Positions 1 to 10,049 of a stretch of DNA of 34,630 nucleotides are shown piece by piece; position 1 is the stretch's first letter; each line of letters begins with the position of its first letter. The stretch is from Microvirga arvi (GTDB lineage Bacteria > Pseudomonadota > Alphaproteobacteria > Rhizobiales > Beijerinckiaceae), in contig NZ_JAFEMD010000054.1 of NCBI RefSeq assembly GCF_016892765.1, positions 1 to 34,630 on the forward strand, read 5' to 3'. The notes beneath the pieces are model-generated. The model saw only the letters and a program-made list of their open reading frames with translations. It made no database searches and was not told the origin of the DNA. Made by a program: the position numbers and the translations under genes.

Positions 1-43
1 CTGTTTCTGAACGCCATATGCAGCCTATGACGCTCCTAAACTC

Positions 44-253
44 TTAGCGTAGGATTCTGGGAAGATTCTGCGATGACTCCTTGTGGGCAATCTGGTCAGG
101 GAGCGCGTGCAATCTCAGGTAAAGCAGACCCACCGCGAGCACGAAAGCGACCAGAAAGAACGCCGTCCCGATCAGGAGGTAGTCTCTCCCACCGGGAGAC
201 GGGATGAAGATCGGCAACGCGTGCGGTGCCAACGGGTGCATCGAGGGTGTCAC
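44..253 (-). CDS. small single-pass membrane protein
   Basis: A 69-residue protein with one clear hydrophobic segment (about residues 24-46, rich in Leu, Val, Ala, Phe) after a Pro/His-containing N-terminus, followed by a short basic tail. The GTG start at 253 is chosen because a GGAGGG sits 6 bases upstream; an in-frame ATG at 241 is the alternative. It lies 141 bases downstream of copA on the same strand and may share its transcript. The segment 'LHALPDQIAHKE' resembles, from memory, small uncharacterised rhizobial membrane proteins that are usually longer, so the last 15 residues may be a frameshifted end. No function can be assigned; a copper link is only by position. Confidence 0.6.
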   Translation of the reverse strand: MTPSMHPLAPHALPIFIPSPGGRDYLLIGTAFFLVAFVLAVGLLYLRLHALPDQIAHKESSQNLPRILR

Positions 254-394
254 GGCTTGCCCTCCGAAGAAAGGCGTGCGTTCCACTCTGCGAAGCTACC
301 ATATTCTTCGACACGTCGCCACGCCGGCACCGCCCGCCTGCCGTTTGCTGACGTCATCGGAACCTTCCTCCATCGGCCCCGCTCGGGCAGGCTG

Positions 395-2791
<2,397 letters not shown>

Positions 2792-2821
2792 GGTTCACCT
2801 CGCGGTCCTGCGGAGGAATGC

Positions 2822-2852
2822 ATCCTCGGCCTTCCCATGATGGCAAGGTCAA
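2822..2852 (-). promoter_or_regulatory. CueR/MerR-type promoter-operator of copA
   Basis: On the minus strand a TTGACC -35 box (2847-2852) is followed by a 19-base spacer and a GAGGAT -10-like hexamer (2822-2827). The spacer holds an inverted repeat, CCTTCCCAT (2830-2838), one central base, then ATGGCAAGG (2840-2848), with a single mismatch. A long 19-base spacer filled by a CCTTCC/GGAAGG dyad is the hallmark of MerR-family Cu(I) activators (CueR/HmrR). The same architecture recurs upstream of the chaperone operon at 21.14 kb. Confidence 0.8.
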
Positions 2853-2894
2853 GCGTCCGAAACCATTGATTATCGGCGGCCTCGCAATGTCACC

Positions 2895-2908
2895 TTGATC
2901 TGGGGCAA
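2895..2908. promoter_or_regulatory. degenerate FNR/FixK-like box upstream of copA
   Basis: TTGATCTGGGGCAA matches the TTGA-N6-TCAA anaerobox with one mismatch in the right half. It lies about 105 bases upstream of the copA start. Oxygen-regulated copper ATPases exist in rhizobia, but here the CueR-type promoter is closer and stronger, so this may be a chance match. Confidence 0.25.
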
Positions 2909-3049
2909 TGCCGCACCACGGCATCATCCTGTTTTGGATTTTTGCTGCTCCAAACTGCTCAGCCAGGACAGCCTGTCACTTGGTGCTGGTGGTGCCGACA
3001 TTCGCAATGGTCAGCCAGCACCTCGATGATCCGTCACTGCCGGCCTAGC

Positions 3050-4282
3050 TCAGCCTTTTCGGGCGGTCACCCACAGCAGGCCCGTGAGGGCGAGGTTGAG
3101 GCAAGCCAGCCCGGCCAGGAAGCGGAGCGCCGCGTCCGCGCCATTCCACTCGATCAGGACCGCGCCGATGGATGGCGACAGCGCCTGTGCGAGAAGGCTC
3201 GGCATGGCCAGCCTGCCCATCAGCGAGGCGTACCCAAAGGGTCCGAACAACGCGAGCGGGAGCGTGCCCTTGGCGATGGAGCCGATCCCGTTGCCGGCCC
3301 CGTAGAGCGCCAACGCCAGGGCCAGGATCGGGAAGCCGGCGGCGAGCAGGATGACACCGGTCGCGACCAAGGTCACGGAGGCGGCCATGGTCCAGATCGG
3401 ATGGTAATGACGCCCGAACGCCATCTCGACCACCCGAGCCCCGACCTGGGACGGTCCGACTAGCGCCCCGAGGGCGACGGCCCCCGCGAGTTCCAGGCCG
3501 TGGGCCTGCAGGAAGGTCAGCAGATGCACGCCGATCATGGACGCGGTCACGGCCCCGAGGGTGAGGATGGTGGCGAGCAACAGGAAGGCCCGCGTCCGTC
3601 TGGTCCCCGTCAGGATGGCCGCGGACGCGGCTTCTGAGGCGCTCCCGGCCGGCTTGCCATCCGGCTTGGCGGCATGGATGTCGGGCAGAACGAAGGCGTG
3701 CAGCGGAAGCGAGATGAAGATCTGAATTGCGGCATAGACGGCGCAGGCACCGCGCCAGCCGAGATGTTCGACGAGCCAGGCGCTCAGGGGCCAGCACACG
3801 GTGCTGGCGAAGCCGCCCCACAGGGTCAGGCTGGTGATCGCGCCACGCGCCTGCTTGCCGTAGAGGCGGCCTAGGGTGGCGAACGCCGCGTCATAGAGCC
3901 CCGAGCCCATGCCGACGCCCATCAGGAGCCAGGCCATGAAGTACATCGGGAGGCTGTGGGCCAGCGCCAACAACGCCAGCCCCGATCCGAGGAGGACCGA
4001 GCTGCCGATGAGGACCGGACGGCCGCCCTTGGTGTCGATGGTGCGTCCGACCCACGGCGCGACCAGGCCCGCCGCGAGCAGCCCGGCGGACAGTCCGCCC
4101 ACGACCCAGGCCAGCGACCAGCCGGTGTCGGCGGCCATCGGCTTCGCGAGCACCGCGGGCAGGTAGTAGGACGATCCCCAGGCGAGGATTTGCGTGACGC
4201 CCAGGGTGGAGATGACCACCCGGGGGCTTGGTTTCAGGCTGGCGGGATCCTCCACCACGGCCTCGGCTGCGGAGTTCGACAC
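3050..4282 (-). CDS. MFS transporter, last gene of the arsR-flavoprotein operon
   Basis: A 410-residue major facilitator protein with about 12 hydrophobic segments. The loop between TM2 and TM3 has the family-type pattern GRTIDTKGGRPVL (about residue 78 onward). A hydrophilic central loop near 200-220 separates two six-helix halves. The GTG start at 4282 lies 9 bases after the stop of the flavoprotein gene, so translation is probably coupled. MFS exporters occur in arsenical-resistance operons next to flavin monooxygenases; export of an oxidised or organic arsenical is therefore a reasonable inference, but nothing in the sequence fixes the substrate. It ends about 260 bases before the copA start, with no gene in the gap. 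Confidence 0.85.
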   Translation of the reverse strand: MSNSAAEAVVEDPASLKPSPRVVISTLGVTQILAWGSSYYLPAVLAKPMAADTGWSLAWVVGGLSAGLLAAGLVAPWVGRTIDTKGGRPVLIGSSVLLGSGLALLALAHSLPMYFMAWLLMGVGMGSGLYDAAFATLGRLYGKQARGAITSLTLWGGFASTVCWPLSAWLVEHLGWRGACAVYAAIQIFISLPLHAFVLPDIHAAKPDGKPAGSASEAASAAILTGTRRTRAFLLLATILTLGAVTASMIGVHLLTFLQAHGLELAGAVALGALVGPSQVGARVVEMAFGRHYHPIWTMAASVTLVATGVILLAAGFPILALALALYGAGNGIGSIAKGTLPLALFGPFGYASLMGRLAMPSLLAQALSPSIGAVLIEWNGADAALRFLAGLACLNLALTGLLWVTARKG

Positions 4283-4291
4283 TGGGTGATC

Positions 4292-5716
4292 TCAGCAGCA
4301 GCCGGCTGGTTCCGCAACCTTCTCCGGCGCCTTTGCGGGACCGCAGCCGCAGCCCGACTTGTCCTTGGCCTCGGCATCGGCGACGCAGCAGGCGTTGGCC
4401 TGCGCCGGTGCTGGGCCGCCGCAGCAGTCCGACGATGCTGCCGTGCCGTCCTGCACGAGGTTGGTCGAGCAGACACCCGTCTCCGGCAGGACGAGATGGA
4501 TGTCGTCCGCCGCGGCGAGGTCCCCGGCGATAGCCGCCACCACCGAGCGCACCTGCTCGTACCCGGTGAGCATCAGGAAGGTCGGAGCACGGCCGTAGCT
4601 CTTGATGCCGACGGTGTAGAAGCCCGGCTCCGGATGGGCGAGTTCGCGGTGACCGTGCGGCGGCACCGACCCGCAGGAGTGCAGGTTCGGGTCGATCAGC
4701 GGGCCGAGCGCCTTCGAGCTATCCAGCCACGGGTCGAGGTCGAGCCGGAGCTCACGGGTGAGGTTCAGGTCCGGGCGCTGTCCGGTGGACACCACGATCC
4801 GGTCGACGGGGCCGAGCTCGCGGATGCCGTCCGCGGTCTCGCCTTCGACCATCACCTGATCGCCGGTGGTCTTCACGCGGGTGGCGGAGAAGCCGGCCAC
4901 CAGGGTGACCCGCCCACTGTCGACGAGCGCCTTGAGGGCCAACCCGAGCTCACCGCGGGCCGGGAGCTGGTCGGCGCTGCCACCGCCATAGACCCGCATC
5001 AGGTTCTCGCCGCGGGTTGCCCACACGATGGAGGTCTCAGGGTTCCGTTCCGCCAGCCGGGCGAGGTCGAGGAGTACGTTCGCGGCCGAGTGCCCGGCAC
5101 CGACCACCAGGATCGTGTTCCCCTCGTAGGCGGCGCGGTCGCGCCCGAGCACGTCCGGGATCCCGTAGGCAATGTGATTGGCATGCTCCGCTTCGCCCTC
5201 GGCGAGGATGCCGCCCGCGCCGAGCGGGTTCGGGGCCGTCCACGTTCCCGAGGCATCGATCACCGCCCGCGCCAGGTCGCGCCGGATGGCGCCGTTGCCG
5301 TTCGAGACGGCGAGCACGAACGGCTTGGTCTCGTGGCCCTTGCTGAGGACCTTGTCGGCGCCCTGGCGGGTGATCGCCTTCACCTGGGCGCCGGTCTCGA
5401 TCACGGCTGCCATCTCGGGCGTGTCGGCGAGTGGCTTGAGGTAGGCCTCGTAGAGGTCCGAGCCCGTCGGCATCGCCTTGCCGGGCGGCTCCTGCCAGCC
5501 GTGTGCGTGGAGTAGCGCACGCGCCGCCGTGTCGGTGTTGTACTCCCACGGCGAGAACAGGCGGACGTGGCCCCAGTCGCGGACGTTGGCGGCGACGGTC
5601 GCGCCGGCCTCGTAGACCTTCACGGGCAGGCCGCGCTGGATCAGGTGGGCGGCGGCGGCGAGCCCGACCGGGCCTGCGCCGATCACGGCAACGGGAAGAG
5701 CATCGGACGAGGTCAT
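4292..5716 (-). CDS. FAD/NAD(P)-dependent oxidoreductase with cysteine-rich tail (ArsO-like)
   Basis: A 474-residue flavoprotein of the flavin-containing monooxygenase/thioredoxin-reductase-like fold. The N-terminus has a FAD-binding GxGxxG (VAVIGAGPVGLAAAAHL, residues 9-25). A second dinucleotide motif (ILVVGAGHSAAN, near 200) would bind NAD(P)H, and STGQRPD (near 313) is the later FAD-contact region. The last 50 residues are exceptional: a Pro/Ala/Lys-rich tail with nine cysteines, including three CC pairs and a GCGC, ending in GCC. Such a tail is expected to bind a thiophilic metal or metalloid. It follows the DUF1127 gene by 15 bases and has a GGAG ribosome site. ArsO, a flavin monooxygenase linked to arsR, is the closest known theme; the exact substrate is unknown. 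Confidence 0.8.
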   Translation of the reverse strand: MTSSDALPVAVIGAGPVGLAAAAHLIQRGLPVKVYEAGATVAANVRDWGHVRLFSPWEYNTDTAARALLHAHGWQEPPGKAMPTGSDLYEAYLKPLADTPEMAAVIETGAQVKAITRQGADKVLSKGHETKPFVLAVSNGNGAIRRDLARAVIDASGTWTAPNPLGAGGILAEGEAEHANHIAYGIPDVLGRDRAAYEGNTILVVGAGHSAANVLLDLARLAERNPETSIVWATRGENLMRVYGGGSADQLPARGELGLALKALVDSGRVTLVAGFSATRVKTTGDQVMVEGETADGIRELGPVDRIVVSTGQRPDLNLTRELRLDLDPWLDSSKALGPLIDPNLHSCGSVPPHGHRELAHPEPGFYTVGIKSYGRAPTFLMLTGYEQVRSVVAAIAGDLAAADDIHLVLPETGVCSTNLVQDGTAASSDCCGGPAPAQANACCVADAEAKDKSGCGCGPAKAPEKVAEPAGCC

Positions 5717-5731
5717 GAGAGGACTCCCTGG

Positions 5732-5986
5732 TCAGCAACAGGAGGCGGGTCGGGGAGCGAAGCCTTCGCGCACGCGCTCGACGAAGACCCGGCCGTGGCA
5801 GCACAGGATCTTGAGCATCCGTAAGGGATCGCGGTGGCGCGGCTGGGCCAGGACGGCGAGAACGTCCGCCCGCTGGAGGCCGATGTCGCGCAGGAGATGA
5901 TCGTCCAGTTCACTGAGGGTGACGACGTGCCGGCGGTTCCGGGCCGCGCGGGCGAGATGGAGGACGAACGGAAGGAAACCGGGCAT
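5732..5986 (-). CDS. DUF1127 protein with cysteine pairs
   Basis: An 84-residue protein with the DUF1127 (YjiS-like) core LSELDDHLLRDIGLQRADV at residues 24-42. DUF1127 proteins are small Arg-rich alphaproteobacterial proteins, some of which bind RNA and affect phosphate or carbon regulation; that is family knowledge and need not apply here. Unusual for the family, it carries a CC pair inside (ILCCHGR, near residue 61) and ends in SCC. The start ATG has GGAGAGGCAG upstream. It is first in the DUF1127-flavoprotein-MFS unit and directly follows the operator at 6003-6024. The cysteine pairs match those of its operon neighbours and suggest metalloid contact. Confidence 0.75.
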   Translation of the reverse strand: MPGFLPFVLHLARAARNRRHVVTLSELDDHLLRDIGLQRADVLAVLAQPRHRDPLRMLKILCCHGRVFVERVREGFAPRPASCC

Positions 5987-6002
5987 CTGCCTCTCCTTTT
6001 TA

Positions 6003-6024
6003 TATTTCCGGTACTATGGAAATA
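6003..6024. promoter_or_regulatory. putative ArsR operator 1 (before DUF1127 gene)
   Basis: A 22-bp inverted repeat of form TATTTC-N10-GAAATA whose arms extend to seven bases (TATTTCC/GGAAATA). It sits in the 53-base gap between arsR and the DUF1127 gene, about 17 bases upstream of the latter's start. The same outer arms at the same spacing recur at 6398-6419 upstream of arsR. This is the pattern expected for a dimeric ArsR/SmtB repressor. Confidence 0.7.
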
Positions 6025-6039
6025 GTGAGCAAAAATATA

Positions 6040-6357
6040 TCAAGCGGCGTTTTCCGTTTGGGCTCCGCATCCGGCATCGGCACAGCACTCGTCGGCCAGG
6101 AAGCTGATAAGGCCGTTCATCACCGGATAGTTGGCCCGGCAGATCAGGGTCGTGGCCTGTCGCTCCTGCTTCACCAGTCCGGTCAGCAGGAGCCGCTGCA
6201 GGTGGTGCGACAGCGTCGACGGCGGAATGCCGAGACGCTCCTGGATCTGCCCAACTGGCAGGCCGGCCTCTCCGGCCCGCACCAAGGTGCGGTAGACCTG
6301 GAGCCGGGTGTTGTTCCCGAGCGCTTCGAGTTGCTTGGCTGCTTGTTCGACGTTCAT
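6040..6357 (-). CDS. arsR: ArsR/SmtB-family metalloid-responsive repressor
   Basis: A 105-residue winged-helix repressor. The start is set at ATG 6357 (MNVEQAAKQLEALGNNTRL); the reading frame extends 12 residues further but without support. The DNA-recognition helix region is IPPSTLSHHLQRLLLTGLV (44-62). There is no alpha-3 CVC motif; instead three cysteines cluster at the C-terminus (Cys91, Cys92, Cys97 in ECCADAGCG). This resembles the C-terminal As(III) site of the Acidithiobacillus ferrooxidans ArsR subtype. In the family, As(III) or Sb(III) binding releases DNA. Operators at 6398-6419 and 6003-6024 suggest it controls both itself and the downstream DUF1127-flavoprotein-MFS genes. Confidence 0.88.
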   Translation of the reverse strand: MNVEQAAKQLEALGNNTRLQVYRTLVRAGEAGLPVGQIQERLGIPPSTLSHHLQRLLLTGLVKQERQATTLICRANYPVMNGLISFLADECCADAGCGAQTENAA

Positions 6358-6397
6358 GGAAATAACGATGAACCTACTCGGGTCAGCCGTCAAGCGC

Positions 6398-6419
6398 TAT
6401 TTCTAGGATATTCGAAATA
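6398..6419. promoter_or_regulatory. putative ArsR operator 2 (upstream of arsR)
   Basis: TATTTC-N10-GAAATA, 22 bp, centred about 50 bases upstream of the arsR start. On the minus strand a TTGACG that could serve as -35 (6388-6393) lies immediately next to it; a convincing -10 is not seen. It matches operator 1 in arm sequence and spacing. Confidence 0.65.
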
Positions 6420-6667
6420 CGTGGATCAACGTACTCTTTCCGGGTGCTTTCGGGTCATCGCGTGTCCTGCCGTTCCCTGGCGGTCCAAAGCACCTGGCTT
6501 CGATACGAATGCCCTCCTTGCGCTGCCGCTGTGCTGGATGCGAACTCGGCTGCGGACGTGTCGCCTGGCACATCCACGCCGTAGCCCCCGATGTACCTTG
6601 GAGCAGGTTGGGCTGGGTCCATTGCCTGCTTGGCGACAGTGCATGCGAACGAAACGAGGGGGTTATC

Positions 6668-6784
6668 ATGATCCTGGGCAATTCATCAGTGTCACCCTCG
6701 GGCAGGCTCACGGGATCGGAGTGGGCCGCCATCGTCAGCTCCCTTGTCTTCATCACGATTTGGCTCGGATTCTCGTTTGCGTGA
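6668..6784 (+). CDS. 38-residue membrane peptide
   Basis: A short reading frame starting at ATG 6668 behind a good GAGGGGG ribosome site. After a polar Ser/Gly-rich N-terminus comes one hydrophobic segment (about residues 18-37, AAIVSSLVFITIWLGFSFA). It lies alone between the arsR promoter and the GNAT gene. The combination of ribosome site and transmembrane helix makes it plausible; no family is recognised and no function is proposed. Confidence 0.4.
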   Translation: MILGNSSVSPSGRLTGSEWAAIVSSLVFITIWLGFSFA

Positions 6785-6871
6785 GGGGCTTTTCTGCGGG
6801 AATTTGACTGGCGATGCAGCCCCGTTGCCGACACCGACGCACGGGAGGGACTGCCAGACAGGGAGGCGGCG

Positions 6872-7735
6872 ATGACTCCGGAGATCCGCCCCGCCACACC
6901 GGCCGATACGGAGGCCTGTGGGCGCATCATCTTCGAGGCTTTCAGGGGGATCGCGGACCAGCACGGCTTCCCATGGGATTTCCCCTCGGCAGAGGCAGGA
7001 ACGCAGCTTGCCACGACCTTCATCGCGGCCCCATCCATCTATGGCGTGGTGGCGGAGCTGGACGGGCGGGTGGTCGGCAGCAACTTCATGGCCGAGGGCG
7101 ATCCGATCCGTGGCATCGGGCCGATCACCGTTGATCCGGCCTTACAAGGAAGTGGGGTCGGGCGGCGGCTCATGGAGGCCGCTTTAGCCCGGGCGGGCGA
7201 CGCGATGGGCGTCCGCCTTGTCCAGGATGCCTTCAACACCCGCTCGATGGCGCTCTACGCCTCGCTCGGGTTCGATGTCCGGGAGCCGCTCCTGCTGATG
7301 CGCGGCACGCCCCGCAGCGGACCCGATCTGGGCTATGCGGTCCGGCCCATGGTCGCCGCAGACCTGGACGCATGCGGGGCGCTATGCGCGGCCGTTCATG
7401 GTGTCGAGCGCACCCACGAACTCCAGGAGGCGCTGCGGGTGTTCGCGCCCTTCGTCGTCGAGCGGAAGGGCCGCATCACGGGTTATCTCTCGGCGGCAAC
7501 GTTCTGGCTGATGAACCATGGCGTGGCCGAGACCGAACTCGACATGCGGGCGCTCCTGGCCGGTGCGGGAGCCTTGAGCGCGGAGCCGCTCTCGATGCTC
7601 CTGCCGACACGGCAGGCGAACCTGTTCCGCTGGGGCCTGCATCAGGGGATGAGGGCCATCAAGCCGGTGACGCTCATGACGATGGGCCGCTATGAGGAGC
7701 CGAAGGGCTGCTACTTCCCTTCGGTGCTCTACTGA
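6872..7735 (+). CDS. GNAT-family N-acetyltransferase, two-domain
   Basis: A 287-residue acetyltransferase. The N-terminal GNAT domain (about 1-150) has the acetyl-CoA-binding motif A, ITVDPALQGSGVGRRLMEAAL (about 86-106), with the Q/RxxGxG/A signature. The C-terminal half (about 155-287) looks like a second, degenerate GNAT domain: it begins with YAVRPMVAADLDACGALCAA, echoing the IRPATPADTEACGRI of the first. Such tandem proteins acetylate small molecules or protein N-termini; the substrate cannot be read from sequence. The ATG at 6872 follows a GGGAGGCGGCG. It is a single gene, transcribed opposite to the ars operon. Confidence 0.85.
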   Translation: MTPEIRPATPADTEACGRIIFEAFRGIADQHGFPWDFPSAEAGTQLATTFIAAPSIYGVVAELDGRVVGSNFMAEGDPIRGIGPITVDPALQGSGVGRRLMEAALARAGDAMGVRLVQDAFNTRSMALYASLGFDVREPLLLMRGTPRSGPDLGYAVRPMVAADLDACGALCAAVHGVERTHELQEALRVFAPFVVERKGRITGYLSAATFWLMNHGVAETELDMRALLAGAGALSAEPLSMLLPTRQANLFRWGLHQGMRAIKPVTLMTMGRYEEPKGCYFPSVLY

Positions 7736-8066
7736 TCACGATCCAGGTTGCTACTCGGCCGCCTTAATGCCGCCGCAGACTGCTTCCGCGGAACGGGGCC
7801 CGCCCGCAGGCTGCCCGGTGCCGCGCTCATACCAGCCCTGGCTGCGGTTTACGATCCAGACTACGGAGAGGTTGGAGCAAAGGCCGGGCTTTCAGCCGCA
7901 AGGCGCGCGGCGCATTCGATGCGGCTGACGATGCAGTCCGCCAGTGCTGCCTCGCAACGATTGACAGCGACACCCCCCGGATTTCGACTGGGCCCATGGG
8001 GATTGCGATCTCCCCACGAGGCGGCATGCCCAAGCATCGCGTCCTGTTTTCCAGAAGGGACGCCGC
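7736..8066. other. 331-base intergenic stretch without a supported gene
   Basis: No complete gene is visible. A minus-strand open frame ending at about 7765 reads 'NRSQGWYERGTGQPAGG...' and might be the tail of a lost gene, but it has no start, no ribosome site and no recognised family. The last 100 bases should contain the promoter of the MFS gene at 8067; no clear hexamers were identified. Confidence 0.4.
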
Positions 8067-9326
8067 ATGCCATCAGCCAGCACCATCAAAGCCGAACCAA
8101 GCTCCGAAGTGGGCCACCGGAGCCGTTCGAACCGAGGTCTGCCACCGGACATCAGGCGGGTTCTCATGGCGCGGTCCCTTCGCGCCTTCGGCGACGGCTA
8201 CGTGGCAATCCTGCTGCCGGTGCATCTCTCGCGCCTCGGCTACGATGCCTTCGGTGTGGGTCTCCTCTCGACCGCGTCATTGCTGGGCTCGGCCCTGTTG
8301 ACGCTCGCGCTCGGGCTGGTGGCCTACCGGATCCCGCGGCGGCGGGCCCTGCTGGCCGCAAGCCTCCTGATGGCCGCGACCGGACTGGGATTTGCCGGGA
8401 TTGAGGCGTTCTGGCCGCTGTTCCTGATCGCCTTCGTCGGCACACTCAATCCGTCCGGCGGCGACGTCAGCGTCTTCCTGCCCCTGGAGCACACTGTCCT
8501 GTCCCATGTCGTCGCCGATGAGGAACGGACGGCGGCGTTCGCTCGCTACAGTTTTGTCGGCGCCTTCTTCGGTGCTCTAGGGGCGCTCTCGGTGGGCATG
8601 GTGGACTGGCTCGCTCCAGTCATCGCGCCATCGGCCACAGTGACCGCCTTGTTCGGATTGTACGCGGCCATCGGGCTGCTCACGTTCTTCCTCTATCGCC
8701 ATCTGTCGCCCCGGGCGGAAGCGGGCACCGACAGCCCGCCGGCACCTTTGGGCCCGTCGCGCGGCATCGTCTACCGACTGGCGGCCTTGTTCTCGGTTGA
8801 CGCTTTCGGCGGAGGGCTCGTCATCAACGCCCTGCTCACGATCTGGCTGAGTGAGCGGTTCGGCATCGGCGTCGCCACCATCGGGGCGGTCTTCTTCGTC
8901 ACCAGCCTGTGCTCGGCTGTGTCGTATTTCGCGGCGGTGCCGCTGGCCAAACGCTTCGGGCTGATCAACACCATGGTGTTCACGCACCTTCCGTCAAGCG
9001 TCTTCCTGATCCTGACCGCGTTCGCCCCGACGGTCTGGATCGCGTTCGGGCTGCTGATCCTGCGGAGCCTGCTGTCGCAGATGGATGTCCCGACCCGCTC
9101 CTCCTACGTCATGGCGGTAGTCCGGCCGGAGGAAAGGCCGGCCACAGCAAGTGTCACAGCCGTGCCGCGGAGCCTCGCGTCGGCTCTCGCCCCACTCCTG
9201 TCCGGATGGCTGCTGACCGTGTCGCCGTTCGGCTGGCCACTCGTCCTCGCCGGCACCCTGAAGGCAGCCTACGACCTGACGCTGCTCTGGCAATTCTCGG
9301 CCATCAAGCCGCCGGAGGAGCGCTGA
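8067..9326 (+). CDS. MFS transporter
   Basis: A 419-residue major facilitator with about 11-12 hydrophobic segments. After a polar 30-residue N-terminus comes RSLRAFGDGYVAILLPVHLSRLGYDAFGVG, typical of the start of TM1-TM2, then a basic loop (YRIPRRRALL, near 92) equivalent to the MFS signature loop. The halves are split by a hydrophilic loop near 210-230. It resembles uncharacterised drug/sugar-type MFS exporters of soil alphaproteobacteria. AGAAGGGA precedes the ATG by about 6 bases. There is no operon partner, so the substrate is unknown. Confidence 0.85.
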   Translation: MPSASTIKAEPSSEVGHRSRSNRGLPPDIRRVLMARSLRAFGDGYVAILLPVHLSRLGYDAFGVGLLSTASLLGSALLTLALGLVAYRIPRRRALLAASLLMAATGLGFAGIEAFWPLFLIAFVGTLNPSGGDVSVFLPLEHTVLSHVVADEERTAAFARYSFVGAFFGALGALSVGMVDWLAPVIAPSATVTALFGLYAAIGLLTFFLYRHLSPRAEAGTDSPPAPLGPSRGIVYRLAALFSVDAFGGGLVINALLTIWLSERFGIGVATIGAVFFVTSLCSAVSYFAAVPLAKRFGLINTMVFTHLPSSVFLILTAFAPTVWIAFGLLILRSLLSQMDVPTRSSYVMAVVRPEERPATASVTAVPRSLASALAPLLSGWLLTVSPFGWPLVLAGTLKAAYDLTLLWQFSAIKPPEER

Positions 9327-9530
9327 AGGCACCTCTTCGACTTACCCAACGTTGCCCGGGCCGACCATCAATTGCGGCGTGGCCATCTGCATCACACCCT
9401 GAGAGGCGGAGAGGCGGAGAGGTGGTTTCCTTCACGGCGCTCCCGAGGGTGTGGCCCCTCCGGCGAGCAGTGCCGCTGTGGCAGGGGCACCCACCAACAT
9501 ATGTGAGTGCGAAGCCGATGGTTCTGATAG

Positions 9531-9560
9531 AGGTTAAAGCAATGTTAATGTTGTTAACCT
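9531..9560. promoter_or_regulatory. inverted repeat upstream of the receiver gene
   Basis: AGGTTAA (9531-9537) and TTAACCT (9554-9560) form perfect 7-base arms separated by 16 bases, in an AT-rich patch that stands out from the GC-rich surroundings. It ends 55 bases before the GTG start of the response regulator and may be an operator or part of the promoter. It is preceded by a short GGCGGAGA direct repeat near 9410. Confidence 0.4.
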
Positions 9561-9615
9561 CGCCAAGACTCAGGACCTCGCGTGTCCGGCGCGGCACAGC
9601 CTTGGAGGCGTACCC

Positions 9616-9993
9616 GTGTCAGTCAGTGAACTGAAACATCGGATTCTTGTCGTCGAAGACGAGGCCATGGTCAGCATGCTCCTGGAGGACATGGTCCTGG
9701 ACTGCGGCGCCCGGATTGTAGGACCCGCGGCGACATTCGACAGTGCTCTGACATTGGCCCGCGAAGGGGAGTTCGATCTCGCCGTTCTCGACCTCAACCT
9801 GGGAGGCACCCTCAGCTATCCCATCGCCGAGGTGATCCGGGGTCGCGGCATTCCGCTCATCTTCGCCACCGGGTATGGTTCGAACGGGCTCCGGGACAGC
9901 TTCCGGGATTGCCCCACGCTCCAGAAGCCTTTCAGCCAGAGCGATTTCGCTCAGGCGGTCGCGGCGGCATGCTCAAGGTCAATGAGCAACTGA
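9616..9993 (+). CDS. single-domain response regulator
   Basis: A 125-residue stand-alone receiver (CheY-like) domain with no output domain. Acidic pocket residues are Glu14/Asp15 (VVEDEA), the phospho-acceptor is Asp59 (LAVLDLNLGG), the switch Thr is in FATGYGS and the conserved Lys is in LQKPFS. The GTG start is supported by TTGGAGG 8 bases upstream. Stand-alone receivers in alphaproteobacteria commonly serve phosphorelays driven by HWE-type histidine kinases; no kinase is nearby. It is a paralogue of the receiver at 30501-30887: both share VEDE-MVSML-EDM and VGPAA. Confidence 0.88.
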   Translation: MSVSELKHRILVVEDEAMVSMLLEDMVLDCGARIVGPAATFDSALTLAREGEFDLAVLDLNLGGTLSYPIAEVIRGRGIPLIFATGYGSNGLRDSFRDCPTLQKPFSQSDFAQAVAAACSRSMSN

Positions 9994-10049
9994 AAGCCAG
10001 GGCAATCGCTACACCCCTGAAAGGCCCAGAAGACCGGACCCTTATGACA

